Below, in pieces: positions 7,561-14,904 of a stretch of 21,928 nt of DNA; position 1 is the first letter of the stretch, and the number at the start of each line of letters is the position of its first letter. The stretch lies in assembly GCA_910580075.1 (NCBI GenBank), contig CAJTVR010000082.1, forward strand, positions 1-21,928, in the 5' to 3' direction. The position numbers and the translations under genes are program-made. The notes beneath the pieces are model-generated. The model saw only the letters and a list, made by a program, of their open reading frames with translations. It was not told where the DNA came from and searched no databases. Origin of the DNA: an uncultured Eubacterium sp. Lineage in GTDB: Bacteria; Bacillota; Clostridia; Lachnospirales; Lachnospiraceae.

Positions 7561-8298
7561 TTAATCGTAGTCTTTATCCCAGTCCAGGATCTGTCCGGTC
7601 TGGGCATGAATGGTATATTCATATTCTATACGGTCTTTTACAAGTTCAATTTCATATACAGGAACGCCGTCGTCATAATCAGACTCAGCTTTTACAATGA
7701 CTGCGCCAGGAACTTTCTGCTGGGCAATCTGCTTTGCTTTTTCAATGCCGATATCACCACTGCTGCTGCCGGAGCCATTTGAGGAAGAGGCAGTATATTT
7801 CCAGACGTATTCTATGAGAGCACCTGTGCGGGCATGAAATTTCAGCGTATAGGTTTTGCTGGAATCTGTCATTTTTACTTTGTAATAATCAGTACCGTCG
7901 TCAAATTTACGGGTAATGTTTGCGATAGTGCCTTTTTTTACTTTATTCTGTGCCAGGCGTTTGATTTTGCTTTCGCTGAGAACGGGTTTCTGGCTGTCCG
8001 GGTTTACAGAGATTTTTTCCCAGCTGTATTCCAGAATTTTGGCATCTTTCGCACGGTAAGTGATTTCATATTTCTTATTTCCTTTGACCAGCTGCACCTC
8101 ATATACGAGCGTGCCTTTTTCATAATCACGGTCTGTTTCGGTAATGACTGCGCCAGGAACTTTTTCCAGTGCTTTTTCTCCTGCCTGGTGCTCGCTGCTG
8201 ATGGATGCAGCATACACGCTGTGTGACCATGCCAGAATGCCGGATGCTGCAAAACATGCGGTAAACAGAGCTGATTTCATAGTTTTTGTCAGTTTCAT
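7561..8298 (-). CDS. Exported protein with three PepSY domains
   Basis: Secreted or wall-associated protein, 245 aa. A signal peptide (positive N terminus, hydrophobic core, probable cleavage after VYA near residue 30) is followed by three PepSY-like repeats at about 36-98, 106-170 and 182-243. Each has the pattern helix, then a DYxxGxxxYEVxL-type strand, then Y-x-A-x-T/D-G/A-x-I-L. A short Ser/Gly linker (about 172-180) precedes the third. PepSY domains are known in protease propeptides and as extracytoplasmic sensory or inhibitory modules; no protease is nearby. AAGGAGG precedes the ATG. It lies 51 nt after the PepSY lipoprotein gene, with no terminator seen between, so they are likely cotranscribed. 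Confidence 0.88.
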   Translation of the reverse strand: MKLTKTMKSALFTACFAASGILAWSHSVYAASISSEHQAGEKALEKVPGAVITETDRDYEKGTLVYEVQLVKGNKKYEITYRAKDAKILEYSWEKISVNPDSQKPVLSESKIKRLAQNKVKKGTIANITRKFDDGTDYYKVKMTDSSKTYTLKFHARTGALIEYVWKYTASSSNGSGSSSGDIGIEKAKQIAQQKVPGAVIVKAESDYDDGVPVYEIELVKDRIEYEYTIHAQTGQILDWDKDYD

Positions 8299-8349
8299 TT
8301 TGAATCCTCCTTAATTAAATATAAAATTAAATACAAATCAAATATTTGG

Positions 8350-9345
8350 TTAATCCAGCGGTTCAGCTTCCCAGCTGCGGATAGCTCCGCTGTAGGCATC
8401 AATTTCAAATTCGTATTCCATACCGCTATAGATAATTTTTCCTTCATATTCCATCACACCGTCGTCTAAATCCATTTCAAATTTATAGATGTCGCTTTCG
8501 GATGCGCCAGGAACCTGGGCAAGTGCCAGTTCTTTTGCTTTTTCTTCAGAAATCTTTTTTTCTCCTGATCCGGCTTGTGAAGGAGTGTGTCCGGTGTCAT
8601 AGTCATACTTTAGAACATCTCCGGTAGAAGCATCAATTTCGTAGTCATATTCTTTGCCGCCGTTTACAAAAAATTCTATTTCATACAGTGTACGGCCATG
8701 ATCATAATCCAGCTCGCATTTCAGGAAAACGGCATCTTTATTAGAAACGCCTGCATGTCTGAGGGCACTTGCTTTCGCATCTTCCGGAGTAATGTTCCTG
8801 TTCTGCTGACTGTCCGCAGCATCAGAGGATGCAGCGTTTTTGCCGGCATTCTGCGAACTGGCGGATGTGCCGTTTTTTTCAGTATTCTGCGAACCGTCCG
8901 AAGCAGTATTTTTGCTGGTATTCTGTAAACTGTCTGTATCATTTGCGGCTGCACTTTGTGAATCAGCAGATGCACTGTCTGTATCATTGTTCTGTGAATC
9001 AGCGGACGTACTGTCTGTACCGGTATTTAGCGAATCAGCGGGCGTACTGTCCAAAGCGGTGTGGGGTGCGCTGGAATCGATAATGTTTCCGGTCAGGGCA
9101 TCTATGTCATATTTGTAAGTCTGGCCTTCTTTTATAAAATCTATCTGATAATAATCCACACCGCTGCGGCTGGCAAGATCTGATGCTGTAAATTCTACAT
9201 CTGATGCTGCCAGGCCCGCATCTTCTAATGCTGCGCGCTTTGCTTCATCTAAGCTGATAAAATCCATCTGAGACTTTTGCCCGGAGCAGCCGGAAGATAA
9301 CAGCACAGCCAGCCCGGCAGCGCAGAGGAAATAGTTTGCTTTCAT
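8350..9345 (-). CDS. PepSY-domain lipoprotein with a repetitive Ser/Asp/Asn-rich linker
   Basis: Surface lipoprotein, 331 aa. The signal peptide ends in LLSSGC, with C20 as the likely lipid-modified residue; Ser rather than Leu at -3 makes the lipobox slightly atypical. Three PepSY-like modules lie at about 28-92, 185-252 and 262-329. Between the first and second is a ~90-residue low-complexity segment rich in Ser, Asp, Asn, Thr and Ala, built from a 12-residue repeat (e.g. SADSQNNDTDSA) and encoded by a 36-bp DNA repeat. It probably acts as a flexible spacer and may vary in length between strains. AGGAG precedes the ATG. The sensor kinase gene ends 102 nt upstream on the same strand, which suggests the PepSY proteins are targets or accessory sensors of that kinase. 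Confidence 0.88.
   Translation of the reverse strand: MKANYFLCAAGLAVLLSSGCSGQKSQMDFISLDEAKRAALEDAGLAASDVEFTASDLASRSGVDYYQIDFIKEGQTYKYDIDALTGNIIDSSAPHTALDSTPADSLNTGTDSTSADSQNNDTDSASADSQSAAANDTDSLQNTSKNTASDGSQNTEKNGTSASSQNAGKNAASSDAADSQQNRNITPEDAKASALRHAGVSNKDAVFLKCELDYDHGRTLYEIEFFVNGGKEYDYEIDASTGDVLKYDYDTGHTPSQAGSGEKKISEEKAKELALAQVPGASESDIYKFEMDLDDGVMEYEGKIIYSGMEYEFEIDAYSGAIRSWEAEPLD
8851..9065 (-). repeat. 36-bp imperfect tandem repeat inside the PepSY lipoprotein gene
   Basis: Repeat landmarks on the + strand recur at 36-bp steps: CTGCGAAC or CTGTAAAC at 8851, 8887 and 8923, then G-AATCAGC units at 8957, 8993 and 9029. One step in the middle is about 3 nt shorter. The period is twelve codons, so unit gain or loss keeps the reading frame. 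Confidence 0.75.
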
Positions 9346-9415
9346 GAAATCTGTACTCCTTTTTTATTATATTTTATTCATTGCTCTTGAATCTGTATTA
9401 AGTCTAAAGCAGATT

Positions 9416-9433
9416 TATGAAATGAGTATGAAA
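9416..9433 (-). promoter_or_regulatory. Putative response-regulator operator before the PepSY genes
   Basis: Direct repeat TATGAAA-N4-TATGAAA (+ strand), i.e. TTTCATA twice with an 11-nt period on the - strand. OmpR-family regulators typically bind two direct half-sites about one helical turn apart. TAATAC lies 16 nt further along the - strand and could serve as a -10 box. Linking it to the adjacent response regulator is inference. Confidence 0.4.
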
Positions 9434-9447
9434 TTTAAAAATTTTTT

Positions 9448-10800
9448 TTATTTTATATTCTGTGCTGCATCCGGCAGGTGCAGTGTAAAGCAGCTGCCAG
9501 TGTCCGGGATGCTTTCCAGTGTCATGTATCCTTTGTGGATGCGTGCAATCTGTGATACCATAGACAGTCCGAGTCCTGCCCCGGTTTCTCCGCTGCGTGC
9601 TGTGTCAGCCTGATAAAAGCGCTGCCAGACTTTATCCTGCTGGTCTTTCGGAATACCTATACCGTCGTCTCTTACCTGCAGCAGGACTTCGGTTCCGCTG
9701 CGGATGACAGTAATCCATACATGGCCATCGGGCTTTCCGTATTTAAATGCGTTTTCCACAAGATTCTGAAGGAGTCGGGCAAGCAGCGAAGGGTTTGCAT
9801 GGACAGTGATTTCCTGAAGTTCCAGAGTCAGGCGTTTCCGGGGATAGGACGATTCTTCGCAGTGGTTTTGCACCAGCTTAGCCAGGTTTACAGGTTCAAG
9901 CCTGTTTAGCTCTGTCTGCTGGTCCAGGCGGGTCATGCTTAAGAGCTGGGAAATCAGGACAGACATTTTTACTGCCTGGCGGTAAATCATCGTAATGGTT
10001 TCCTGGCGTTCTTCAGGTGTTTCATCGTATTTTTGTGCATATTCACAGGCACCTTTAATAACTGACACCGGGGTGCGCAGTTCGTGGGAAGCATCCGCAG
10101 TAAACTGTTTTTCTGCTTCAAAAGAACGTTCCAGCCGTTCAAATAAATGGTCAAAGGTTTCAGCCAGCCTTGAAAATTCATCCTGTCCCGGCGGCAGGCC
10201 GATACGCCTGGAAAGGTCACTTGCTTCATTCATGGCTTTTGCAGTCTGTACAATGCTCTCCAGTGGCCGGAATGCCTGTCTGGCAATCCAGTAGCTTCCC
10301 AGTGCGGCCAGTATCAGAAAAAGCGGAAGCACTATGAGTACGGCAAACAGCAGACTCTGCGAAAACTGGCGGCTGCGGGGGATTTCGATCAGGCCGCGGA
10401 GCCAGGCACCTTCTTTCCAGCTGTTTATATAATACAGATCCAGTACCAGATATTCGTCTTCGCCTGCAGAAACCGTCCGGGTCAGTCCGTTTTGAAAAGG
10501 TTCCCCGGCGGGAAAAGATACCGGAACCTGGCCTGCTATCAGAGAATGGGTCTGGCTGTAAACAAGGGTAGATACGCCATACCGGTAAAACTGAAAACCG
10601 TCTGTTAATTTCAGACGTCCGTTTTCAAAGGTGATCTGTTTCATATTGTTTTGTACGGTATGAGAAAGCTGGGACATGCATGTCTGAAAGGTGACCCGGC
10701 TGCTGACTGACAGTGTAAAACCAAGCATCAGGACCGCAAGCAGAGACATCAGCAGCGTAAGCCAGACGGTAATTTTTATTTTGACAGATATATTTCTCAT
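9448..10800 (-). CDS. Sensor histidine kinase with HAMP domain
   Basis: Membrane sensor kinase, 450 aa. Two membrane segments (about 10-32 and 148-170) frame an extracytoplasmic sensor region of about 115 residues. A HAMP region follows, then the HisKA dimerisation helix with H239 in DASHELRTP, and an ATPase domain with N350 in the N box (NLVENAFKYG), G1 DDGIGIP and G2 GETGAGLGLS. All catalytic boxes are intact. The start overlaps the upstream regulator stop by 4 nt (ATGA type), so they are translationally coupled. The stimulus is unknown. The neighbouring PepSY genes resemble the YkoGH-YkoI arrangement of Bacillus. Confidence 0.95.
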   Translation of the reverse strand: MRNISVKIKITVWLTLLMSLLAVLMLGFTLSVSSRVTFQTCMSQLSHTVQNNMKQITFENGRLKLTDGFQFYRYGVSTLVYSQTHSLIAGQVPVSFPAGEPFQNGLTRTVSAGEDEYLVLDLYYINSWKEGAWLRGLIEIPRSRQFSQSLLFAVLIVLPLFLILAALGSYWIARQAFRPLESIVQTAKAMNEASDLSRRIGLPPGQDEFSRLAETFDHLFERLERSFEAEKQFTADASHELRTPVSVIKGACEYAQKYDETPEERQETITMIYRQAVKMSVLISQLLSMTRLDQQTELNRLEPVNLAKLVQNHCEESSYPRKRLTLELQEITVHANPSLLARLLQNLVENAFKYGKPDGHVWITVIRSGTEVLLQVRDDGIGIPKDQQDKVWQRFYQADTARSGETGAGLGLSMVSQIARIHKGYMTLESIPDTGSCFTLHLPDAAQNIK

Positions 10801-11486
10801 AGGCTGTTTCCCGGGACGTCTTCACGAAGCGTCCAGCCAGTGCCGCGGATTGTATGCAGAAGCTTCGTTTTCTGTCCGCCGTCAATCTTTTTGCGCAGAC
10901 GGCTGATATATACGTCTATATTATTTGAGTTTCCTGTATATTCATAATTCCAGATTTGATTTTCCAGCTGTTCCCTGGACAGGACGGCTCTCTGGTTACG
11001 GATCATATATTCGAGTATAGCAAACTCTTTGGGCAGCAGCGGGATATTTACGCCGTTTCTGCTGGCTGTCTTCTGGCGGATATCTACGGTGAGGTCTGCA
11101 ATGGAAAGCTGGTTGCTGCGGCTTCCGGCATGTTTGCGGGTCATGGCACGGATTCTTGCTAACAGTTCGTCAAAATCAAACGGTTTGACCAGATAATCGT
11201 CCGCTCCGTAATCAAGGCCTTTTACCCTGTCTGCAACGGCGTCGCGTGCAGTAAGCATCAGTATGGGAACATCCAGCCCCTGTTTCCGTATTTTCTGCAG
11301 CAGGCCAAAACCATCTAATTTTGGCATCATAACGTCTAACAGAATAGCGTCGTATTCTGCACCCGGCAGATACGCCAGAGCATCTTCGCCGTTAAAACAG
11401 CCGTCTGCACTGTATCCTTCTTTTTTTAATATTTTTAGAATCAGCCGGTTCAGATCCGGTTCATCCTCGACAACTAAAATACGCAT
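10797..11486 (-). CDS. OmpR-family response regulator
   Basis: DNA-binding partner of the kinase that follows it, 229 aa. The receiver has the acidic pair in VVEDEPD, phospho-acceptor D51 in LLDVMMP, T in MLTARD and K in YLVKPF. The C-terminal winged helix covers about residues 125-222, with LLPKEFAILEYM and the recognition-helix region NIDVYISRLRKKI. Everything expected for a functional regulator is present. AGAAGG precedes the ATG. The TraX gene on the same strand ends 84 nt upstream; I see no clear promoter in that gap, so readthrough from TraX is possible. Confidence 0.95.
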   Translation of the reverse strand: MRILVVEDEPDLNRLILKILKKEGYSADGCFNGEDALAYLPGAEYDAILLDVMMPKLDGFGLLQKIRKQGLDVPILMLTARDAVADRVKGLDYGADDYLVKPFDFDELLARIRAMTRKHAGSRSNQLSIADLTVDIRQKTASRNGVNIPLLPKEFAILEYMIRNQRAVLSREQLENQIWNYEYTGNSNNIDVYISRLRKKIDGGQKTKLLHTIRGTGWTLREDVPGNSL

Positions 11487-11570
11487 GTAAATTACCTTCT
11501 GCCTTTCTTAAATATATGGTATTTCCATTTATCCGGTATCCTATTCACAGTGTGCAGAGCACTGGCTGGT

Positions 11571-12434
11571 TCAGATATTCCGAAAGAATTGAACGAAAAA
11601 GAGAATATATACATGGAGCGGATAATATATGTAAAACAGGTATTTCAGACTGCGGCCTTTCTGGCCATTGTATAAAAGCATAAATGGAGCTGCCAGAAAC
11701 ATGCACCACTGTGTATTTATAAATAACTGGTAAACACCGAAAAATACCGGAGCAAACCATACAGACTGCGTTGTAAAAAAGACAGATCCCGGTACAAGCA
11801 TGCAAATCAGCGACAGTAATGCAAGGATGATGCTGTTTATTACACTGTTATGGATAAAATACCATGCAATTCCCATAAGTACAAACAAAATAGAATAATC
11901 TACGTTCATTGGGGACGGGAAAAAGACAGAGATTACAGCCCATACGTTATGAAAGCCATGCTCTGACAAAATAACATGCAGCACATAAGACAGAAACGGC
12001 AGCAGCAGGCCGAAGGAGCAGATTAAGACGGTCCGGACCCGGCTGCGGTTATTTTGAATCTGTTTCTGCTGTATCATACGTTCTATACAGTATATGAATA
12101 ATGCTGTATAAAAGAACGCAGGAAGGGTATTGCCCGGACCCGGCTGTCTGGTATAGAGTTCAATCATCCTGTTTAGAAGCTCTATGATCACGCCCGCGGC
12201 ATATAAGCGGAAAATATAACCTGGTTTATTATGTGTATGCCGCATCCCTTCTGTGACCATAAATAGAAAAAGCGGCGCGGCAATTCGTCCGGCAATCCGT
12301 AATCCGTCATTGACAGTCTGGCTGGATGTGAATGTCTGATATGCGCCGATATGGTCTATGGTCATGGTAATTAACGCAATGATCTTGATCTGAAAGGCGT
12401 TGAGCGAAAGTAAACAGCCGGTATGTGTGTTCAT
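11571..12434 (-). CDS. TraX family membrane protein
   Basis: Polytopic inner-membrane protein, 287 aa, about eight hydrophobic segments. The N-terminal pattern FQIKIIALITMTIDHIGAY and the following GRIAAPLFLFMVTEGMRHT are characteristic of the TraX family, whose founding member N-acetylates F-pilin in E. coli. Firmicutes carry chromosomal TraX homologues with no conjugation genes, as here, and their substrate is unknown. GGAGGAAGG precedes the ATG, and an extended -10 promoter lies 60-90 nt upstream. It is divergent from the peptide ORF and LytTR/GHKL genes. Whether it modifies a surface polymer or a peptide cannot be judged from sequence. Confidence 0.88.
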   Translation of the reverse strand: MNTHTGCLLSLNAFQIKIIALITMTIDHIGAYQTFTSSQTVNDGLRIAGRIAAPLFLFMVTEGMRHTHNKPGYIFRLYAAGVIIELLNRMIELYTRQPGPGNTLPAFFYTALFIYCIERMIQQKQIQNNRSRVRTVLICSFGLLLPFLSYVLHVILSEHGFHNVWAVISVFFPSPMNVDYSILFVLMGIAWYFIHNSVINSIILALLSLICMLVPGSVFFTTQSVWFAPVFFGVYQLFINTQWCMFLAAPFMLLYNGQKGRSLKYLFYIYYPLHVYILFFVQFFRNI

Positions 12435-12494
12435 GATTCCTTCCTCCCTGAGTATGTATTAGCAAAGATATCTGACAGCCCTTTTATATAAACA

Positions 12495-12523
12495 ATACTA
12501 TCATGGCAGGAGATAAAAATCAA
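12495..12523 (-). promoter_or_regulatory. Promoter of the TraX gene
   Basis: On the - strand, TTGATT (12523-12518), a 17-nt spacer and TAGTAT (12500-12495), with TG one base before the -10 (extended -10). The start would lie about 55 nt before the TraX ATG. It overlaps the ribosome binding site and start codon of the divergent peptide ORF. Confidence 0.55.
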
Positions 12524-12669
12524 TGACAATCACATTTGGCAGAAGTGAAAACGGATATGTGCCGTTTGGAAAATGCAGCCCGGACATTTTATTTCATATG
12601 ATTTTGCTGCAGGCTTTTGCGGATCAGCGTATCTGTATGGCAAAAATAGGCAGAAATAACAAGATATAG
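12523..12669 (+). CDS. Possible 48-residue peptide gene, unrecognised
   Basis: An ATG-started frame of 48 codons ending in TAG at 12667-12669. AGGAGAT at 12508-12514 stands 8 nt before the ATG, as good as the signals of the larger genes here. The peptide has two cysteines (C18 in FGKCSPDILF and C38), a hydrophobic middle (residues 22-33) and a basic end (KIGRNNKI). It has no classical signal peptide and I recognise no family. No confident promoter is seen: CTGACA-18-TACTAT (12472-12501) would start transcription inside the ribosome binding site. It directly precedes the promoter of an AgrA/AgrC-like pair, which raises the idea of a signal peptide, but no AgrB-like processing gene is present. 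It may be a chance frame. Confidence 0.35.
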   Translation: MTITFGRSENGYVPFGKCSPDILFHMILLQAFADQRICMAKIGRNNKI

Positions 12670-12670
12670 C

Positions 12671-12698
12671 TTGAGAAATTAAAAAAAATGTATATAAT
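12671..12698 (+). promoter_or_regulatory. Promoter of the LytTR/GHKL two-component operon
   Basis: TTGAGA (12671-12676), a 16-nt A-rich spacer and TATAAT (12693-12698). Transcription would begin near 12705, leaving a leader of about 120 nt before the regulator start at 12829. This places a nominal upstream ATG (12688) before the transcript start. Confidence 0.65.
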
Positions 12699-12828
12699 AA
12701 ATATAAACTGTTTTCAGAGTTTTAAAAAAGATGCTGTAAGCAGTCAGACCCTGATTAAATTAGGAAATGATATTTTGCAGAGCCGGTACAGGCGGCAGTC
12801 AGACATATTTGAAGGAAGAGACACAGCC

Positions 12829-13533
12829 ATGTTTATTGCAATTTTAGAAGATAACGCAGGTTACCGTAAAACAATCAGAGAATATATTGCACGCTACCAG
12901 TCAGAATCTGACGTGGAAATCCAGACTACAGAATATGCAAACGGTATGGATCTTTTGGACGATTTCCGCGGACAGTATGATATCCTTTTGATGGACATCG
13001 GGATGCAGGGACTAAGCGGCATGGAGACGGCAAAGCAGATCCGATCCGAGGATGAAAATGTAGTCATTGTATTTATTACAAAGCTGGAACAGTATGCGAT
13101 AGAAGGGTATTCTGTAGATGCTTTTGATTTTATTTTAAAACCGATTACGTATTATAATTTTTCGGTCAAGCTTGCAAGAGCGGTCAGGCGGGCACAGAAC
13201 CGTTCGCCCGGCCGTATCTGGCTTGCGATTAAAGGCGGGGCGAGGAGCCTTGAGACACGCGATATTTATTTTGTGGAGATAGACGGCCATACCCTGCGTT
13301 ACCATATCAGACAGGAAGTGCTGGAAATCAGAGGGACGATGAAGCAGGCAGAATCTGAGCTGACGGATTATCATTTTGTTAAATGTAACCAGTGGTGCCT
13401 GGTGAATCTTCAGCATGTGAAGGAAATCCGCGAAAATACAATCAGAATTTTGGACAAAGAGCTGAAAATCAGCAGGCGCATGCGGAATGCATTTCTTTCT
13501 GCATTTATGGATTACGCAGGAGGCGATAATTGA
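12829..13533 (+). CDS. LytTR-family response regulator (AgrA-like)
   Basis: Cytoplasmic response regulator, 234 aa. The receiver has the acidic pair in LEDNAG, phospho-acceptor D56 in LLMDIGMQG, and K in DFILKPI. The C-terminal LytTR DNA-binding domain spans about residues 130-232 (VEIDGHTLRYHI, FVKCNQWCLVNLQHVKEI, SRRMRNAF). The frame stays open upstream to an ATG at 12688, but I place the start at 12829. MFIAILEDN is the normal receiver start, GAAGGAAG stands about 10 nt before it, the promoter -10 overlaps the alternative start, and the 47 extra residues look non-coding. The kinase gene overlaps its stop (TGATG). LytTR regulators of this type usually control exported or cell-surface functions; the direct target here is unknown. 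Confidence 0.92.
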   Translation: MFIAILEDNAGYRKTIREYIARYQSESDVEIQTTEYANGMDLLDDFRGQYDILLMDIGMQGLSGMETAKQIRSEDENVVIVFITKLEQYAIEGYSVDAFDFILKPITYYNFSVKLARAVRRAQNRSPGRIWLAIKGGARSLETRDIYFVEIDGHTLRYHIRQEVLEIRGTMKQAESELTDYHFVKCNQWCLVNLQHVKEIRENTIRILDKELKISRRMRNAFLSAFMDYAGGDN

Positions 13534-14834
13534 TGGTGTATCTGGGATATGTCTTAACAGGATCTGCATTCTGGCTCTGCAGCATGGTATTCCAGTACCG
13601 CTTAAAACATAAAAGAAACTTCAGGCTGCGGGCAGCTGTTTCTTATCTGGTCTGTGTGGCAGGGACAAATGTGATCGAATTTGTGCATAACGGGATGGAT
13701 TTTATTCCGCTTATGATAGCGCTGTTTCATCTGGTGCAGTTTTGTAATATTTGTCTTGTATCGGATGTGGACTGGACGATGGCTTTATATACATCAGTCT
13801 GTTCCGGAGTTGTAAGCTGTATTTTCAGCAGTCTGTACATGTGGATGTGGGAAGTAGAGCACGGTAAAGGGCTTGTGCTGGATTTGGCACATACTGCTTC
13901 GTATCTGATTCTTTATACGGCAGGGTGTGCCGTTTTGTTTTTTACGGTTTCAAAGTGGATGTTTCATGAACAGGTACGTGTCATTGGGCCGCGCCAGCTG
14001 TCGTCGGCGGTTATGCTGGCCATGATTTCGGATTACCTGTTTTATTATGTAAATGAATTAATCAGTCTGGAACAGTACCCGGTCAATGTGCTGCTGCAGG
14101 TTTACTGCATAACGGTGCTGTATCTGCAGAACGCACTGTTTCGTGAGAGCGCGGTTTCGCATGAACTGCAGCAGATGGATCTGATGTGGCACCAGCGTGA
14201 GAAGCAGTATCAGCTGTCCAGGGAAACCATTGCGCAGCTGAATCAAAAGAGCCATGATTTGAAATACCAGGTAGAAGCTTTAAGGAGCATGGATGATTCT
14301 GAAGAAAAAATAAAGATGTTAGATGAAATGGAACGGACAGCGCAGATTTATGACTATATTTTACGGACCGGAAATGAGGTGCTGGATGTTCTTTTAACGG
14401 AAAAAAGCCTGTACTGCCGGTCGGTCCGGATTTATATTCAGTGTATTGCTGATGGGAAAATTCTGCGGTTTATGAATCCGGTGGATTTATATACGCTCTT
14501 TGGCAATGCGATTGATAATGCGATTGAATCAGTGTCGGCTTTTGAGGATGAAGAGAAGCGCAGCATTGATATTTTAATACACAAAAAGCAGCAGTTTGCC
14601 GTTATCGTGATCAGGAATCCGAGTAATTCCAGGCTGCAGTACAAAGGAGGACGGCTGGTCAGTTCAAAGCCGGAAAAAGGCTATCATGGATTTGGCGTAA
14701 GGAGTATTCAGCATATTGCTGCAAAATATAACGGGAGGGCGTCTATAGATCAGAAGGAGGGGGACATCGTTTCGCTCCGGATTGTGATACCGATTCCATT
14801 TAAAACCGCTTATGACAAAAATAAGACCACCTGA
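13533..14834 (+). CDS. GHKL-domain sensor histidine kinase (AgrC-like)
   Basis: Membrane sensor kinase, 433 aa. About six hydrophobic segments fill the first ~200 residues, followed by a helical region with H241 in KSHDLKYQ, the usual phospho-accepting motif in the AgrC-like group. The GHKL ATPase domain has N329 in the N box (GNAIDNAIESV) and GFGVRSI as the glycine box. AGGAGG at 13518-13523 fits the ATG at 13533 best (9 nt); a TTG at 13530 in the same frame is possible. The ATG overlaps the regulator stop by one base. The multi-pass N terminus fits sensing of a peptide or membrane-associated ligand, by family analogy only. A terminator overlaps the 3' end. Confidence 0.9.
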   Translation: MVYLGYVLTGSAFWLCSMVFQYRLKHKRNFRLRAAVSYLVCVAGTNVIEFVHNGMDFIPLMIALFHLVQFCNICLVSDVDWTMALYTSVCSGVVSCIFSSLYMWMWEVEHGKGLVLDLAHTASYLILYTAGCAVLFFTVSKWMFHEQVRVIGPRQLSSAVMLAMISDYLFYYVNELISLEQYPVNVLLQVYCITVLYLQNALFRESAVSHELQQMDLMWHQREKQYQLSRETIAQLNQKSHDLKYQVEALRSMDDSEEKIKMLDEMERTAQIYDYILRTGNEVLDVLLTEKSLYCRSVRIYIQCIADGKILRFMNPVDLYTLFGNAIDNAIESVSAFEDEEKRSIDILIHKKQQFAVIVIRNPSNSRLQYKGGRLVSSKPEKGYHGFGVRSIQHIAAKYNGRASIDQKEGDIVSLRIVIPIPFKTAYDKNKTT

Positions 14835-14862
14835 GACATTTTTTGTCCGGGCGGTCTTTTTT
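14823..14862 (+). terminator. Terminator of the LytTR/GHKL operon
   Basis: AAGACCACC (14823-14831) pairs with GGCGGTCTT (14850-14858) with one mismatch, followed by TTTT at 14859-14862. The left arm is inside the last codons of the kinase gene. It separates the signalling pair from the glycosidase genes, so the latter probably have their own promoter; only a weak candidate is seen (TTGTCC 14843-14848, TAAATT 14867-14872). Confidence 0.75.
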
Positions 14863-14904
14863 GTGCTAAATTAATAAAAATGCATTTTAGAAAAGGAGGT
14901 ATTT

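Noticed and set aside
8698..9118. Several overlapping + strand frames opposite the PepSY lipoprotein gene
   Set aside because: They mirror the 36-bp tandem repeat, which keeps all frames open; the - strand frame has the signal peptide, PepSY domains and ribosome binding site.
12688..12828. 47-residue N-terminal extension of the LytTR regulator
   Set aside because: Overlaps the promoter -10, lacks a ribosome binding site, and the normal receiver start with its own ribosome binding site is at 12829.
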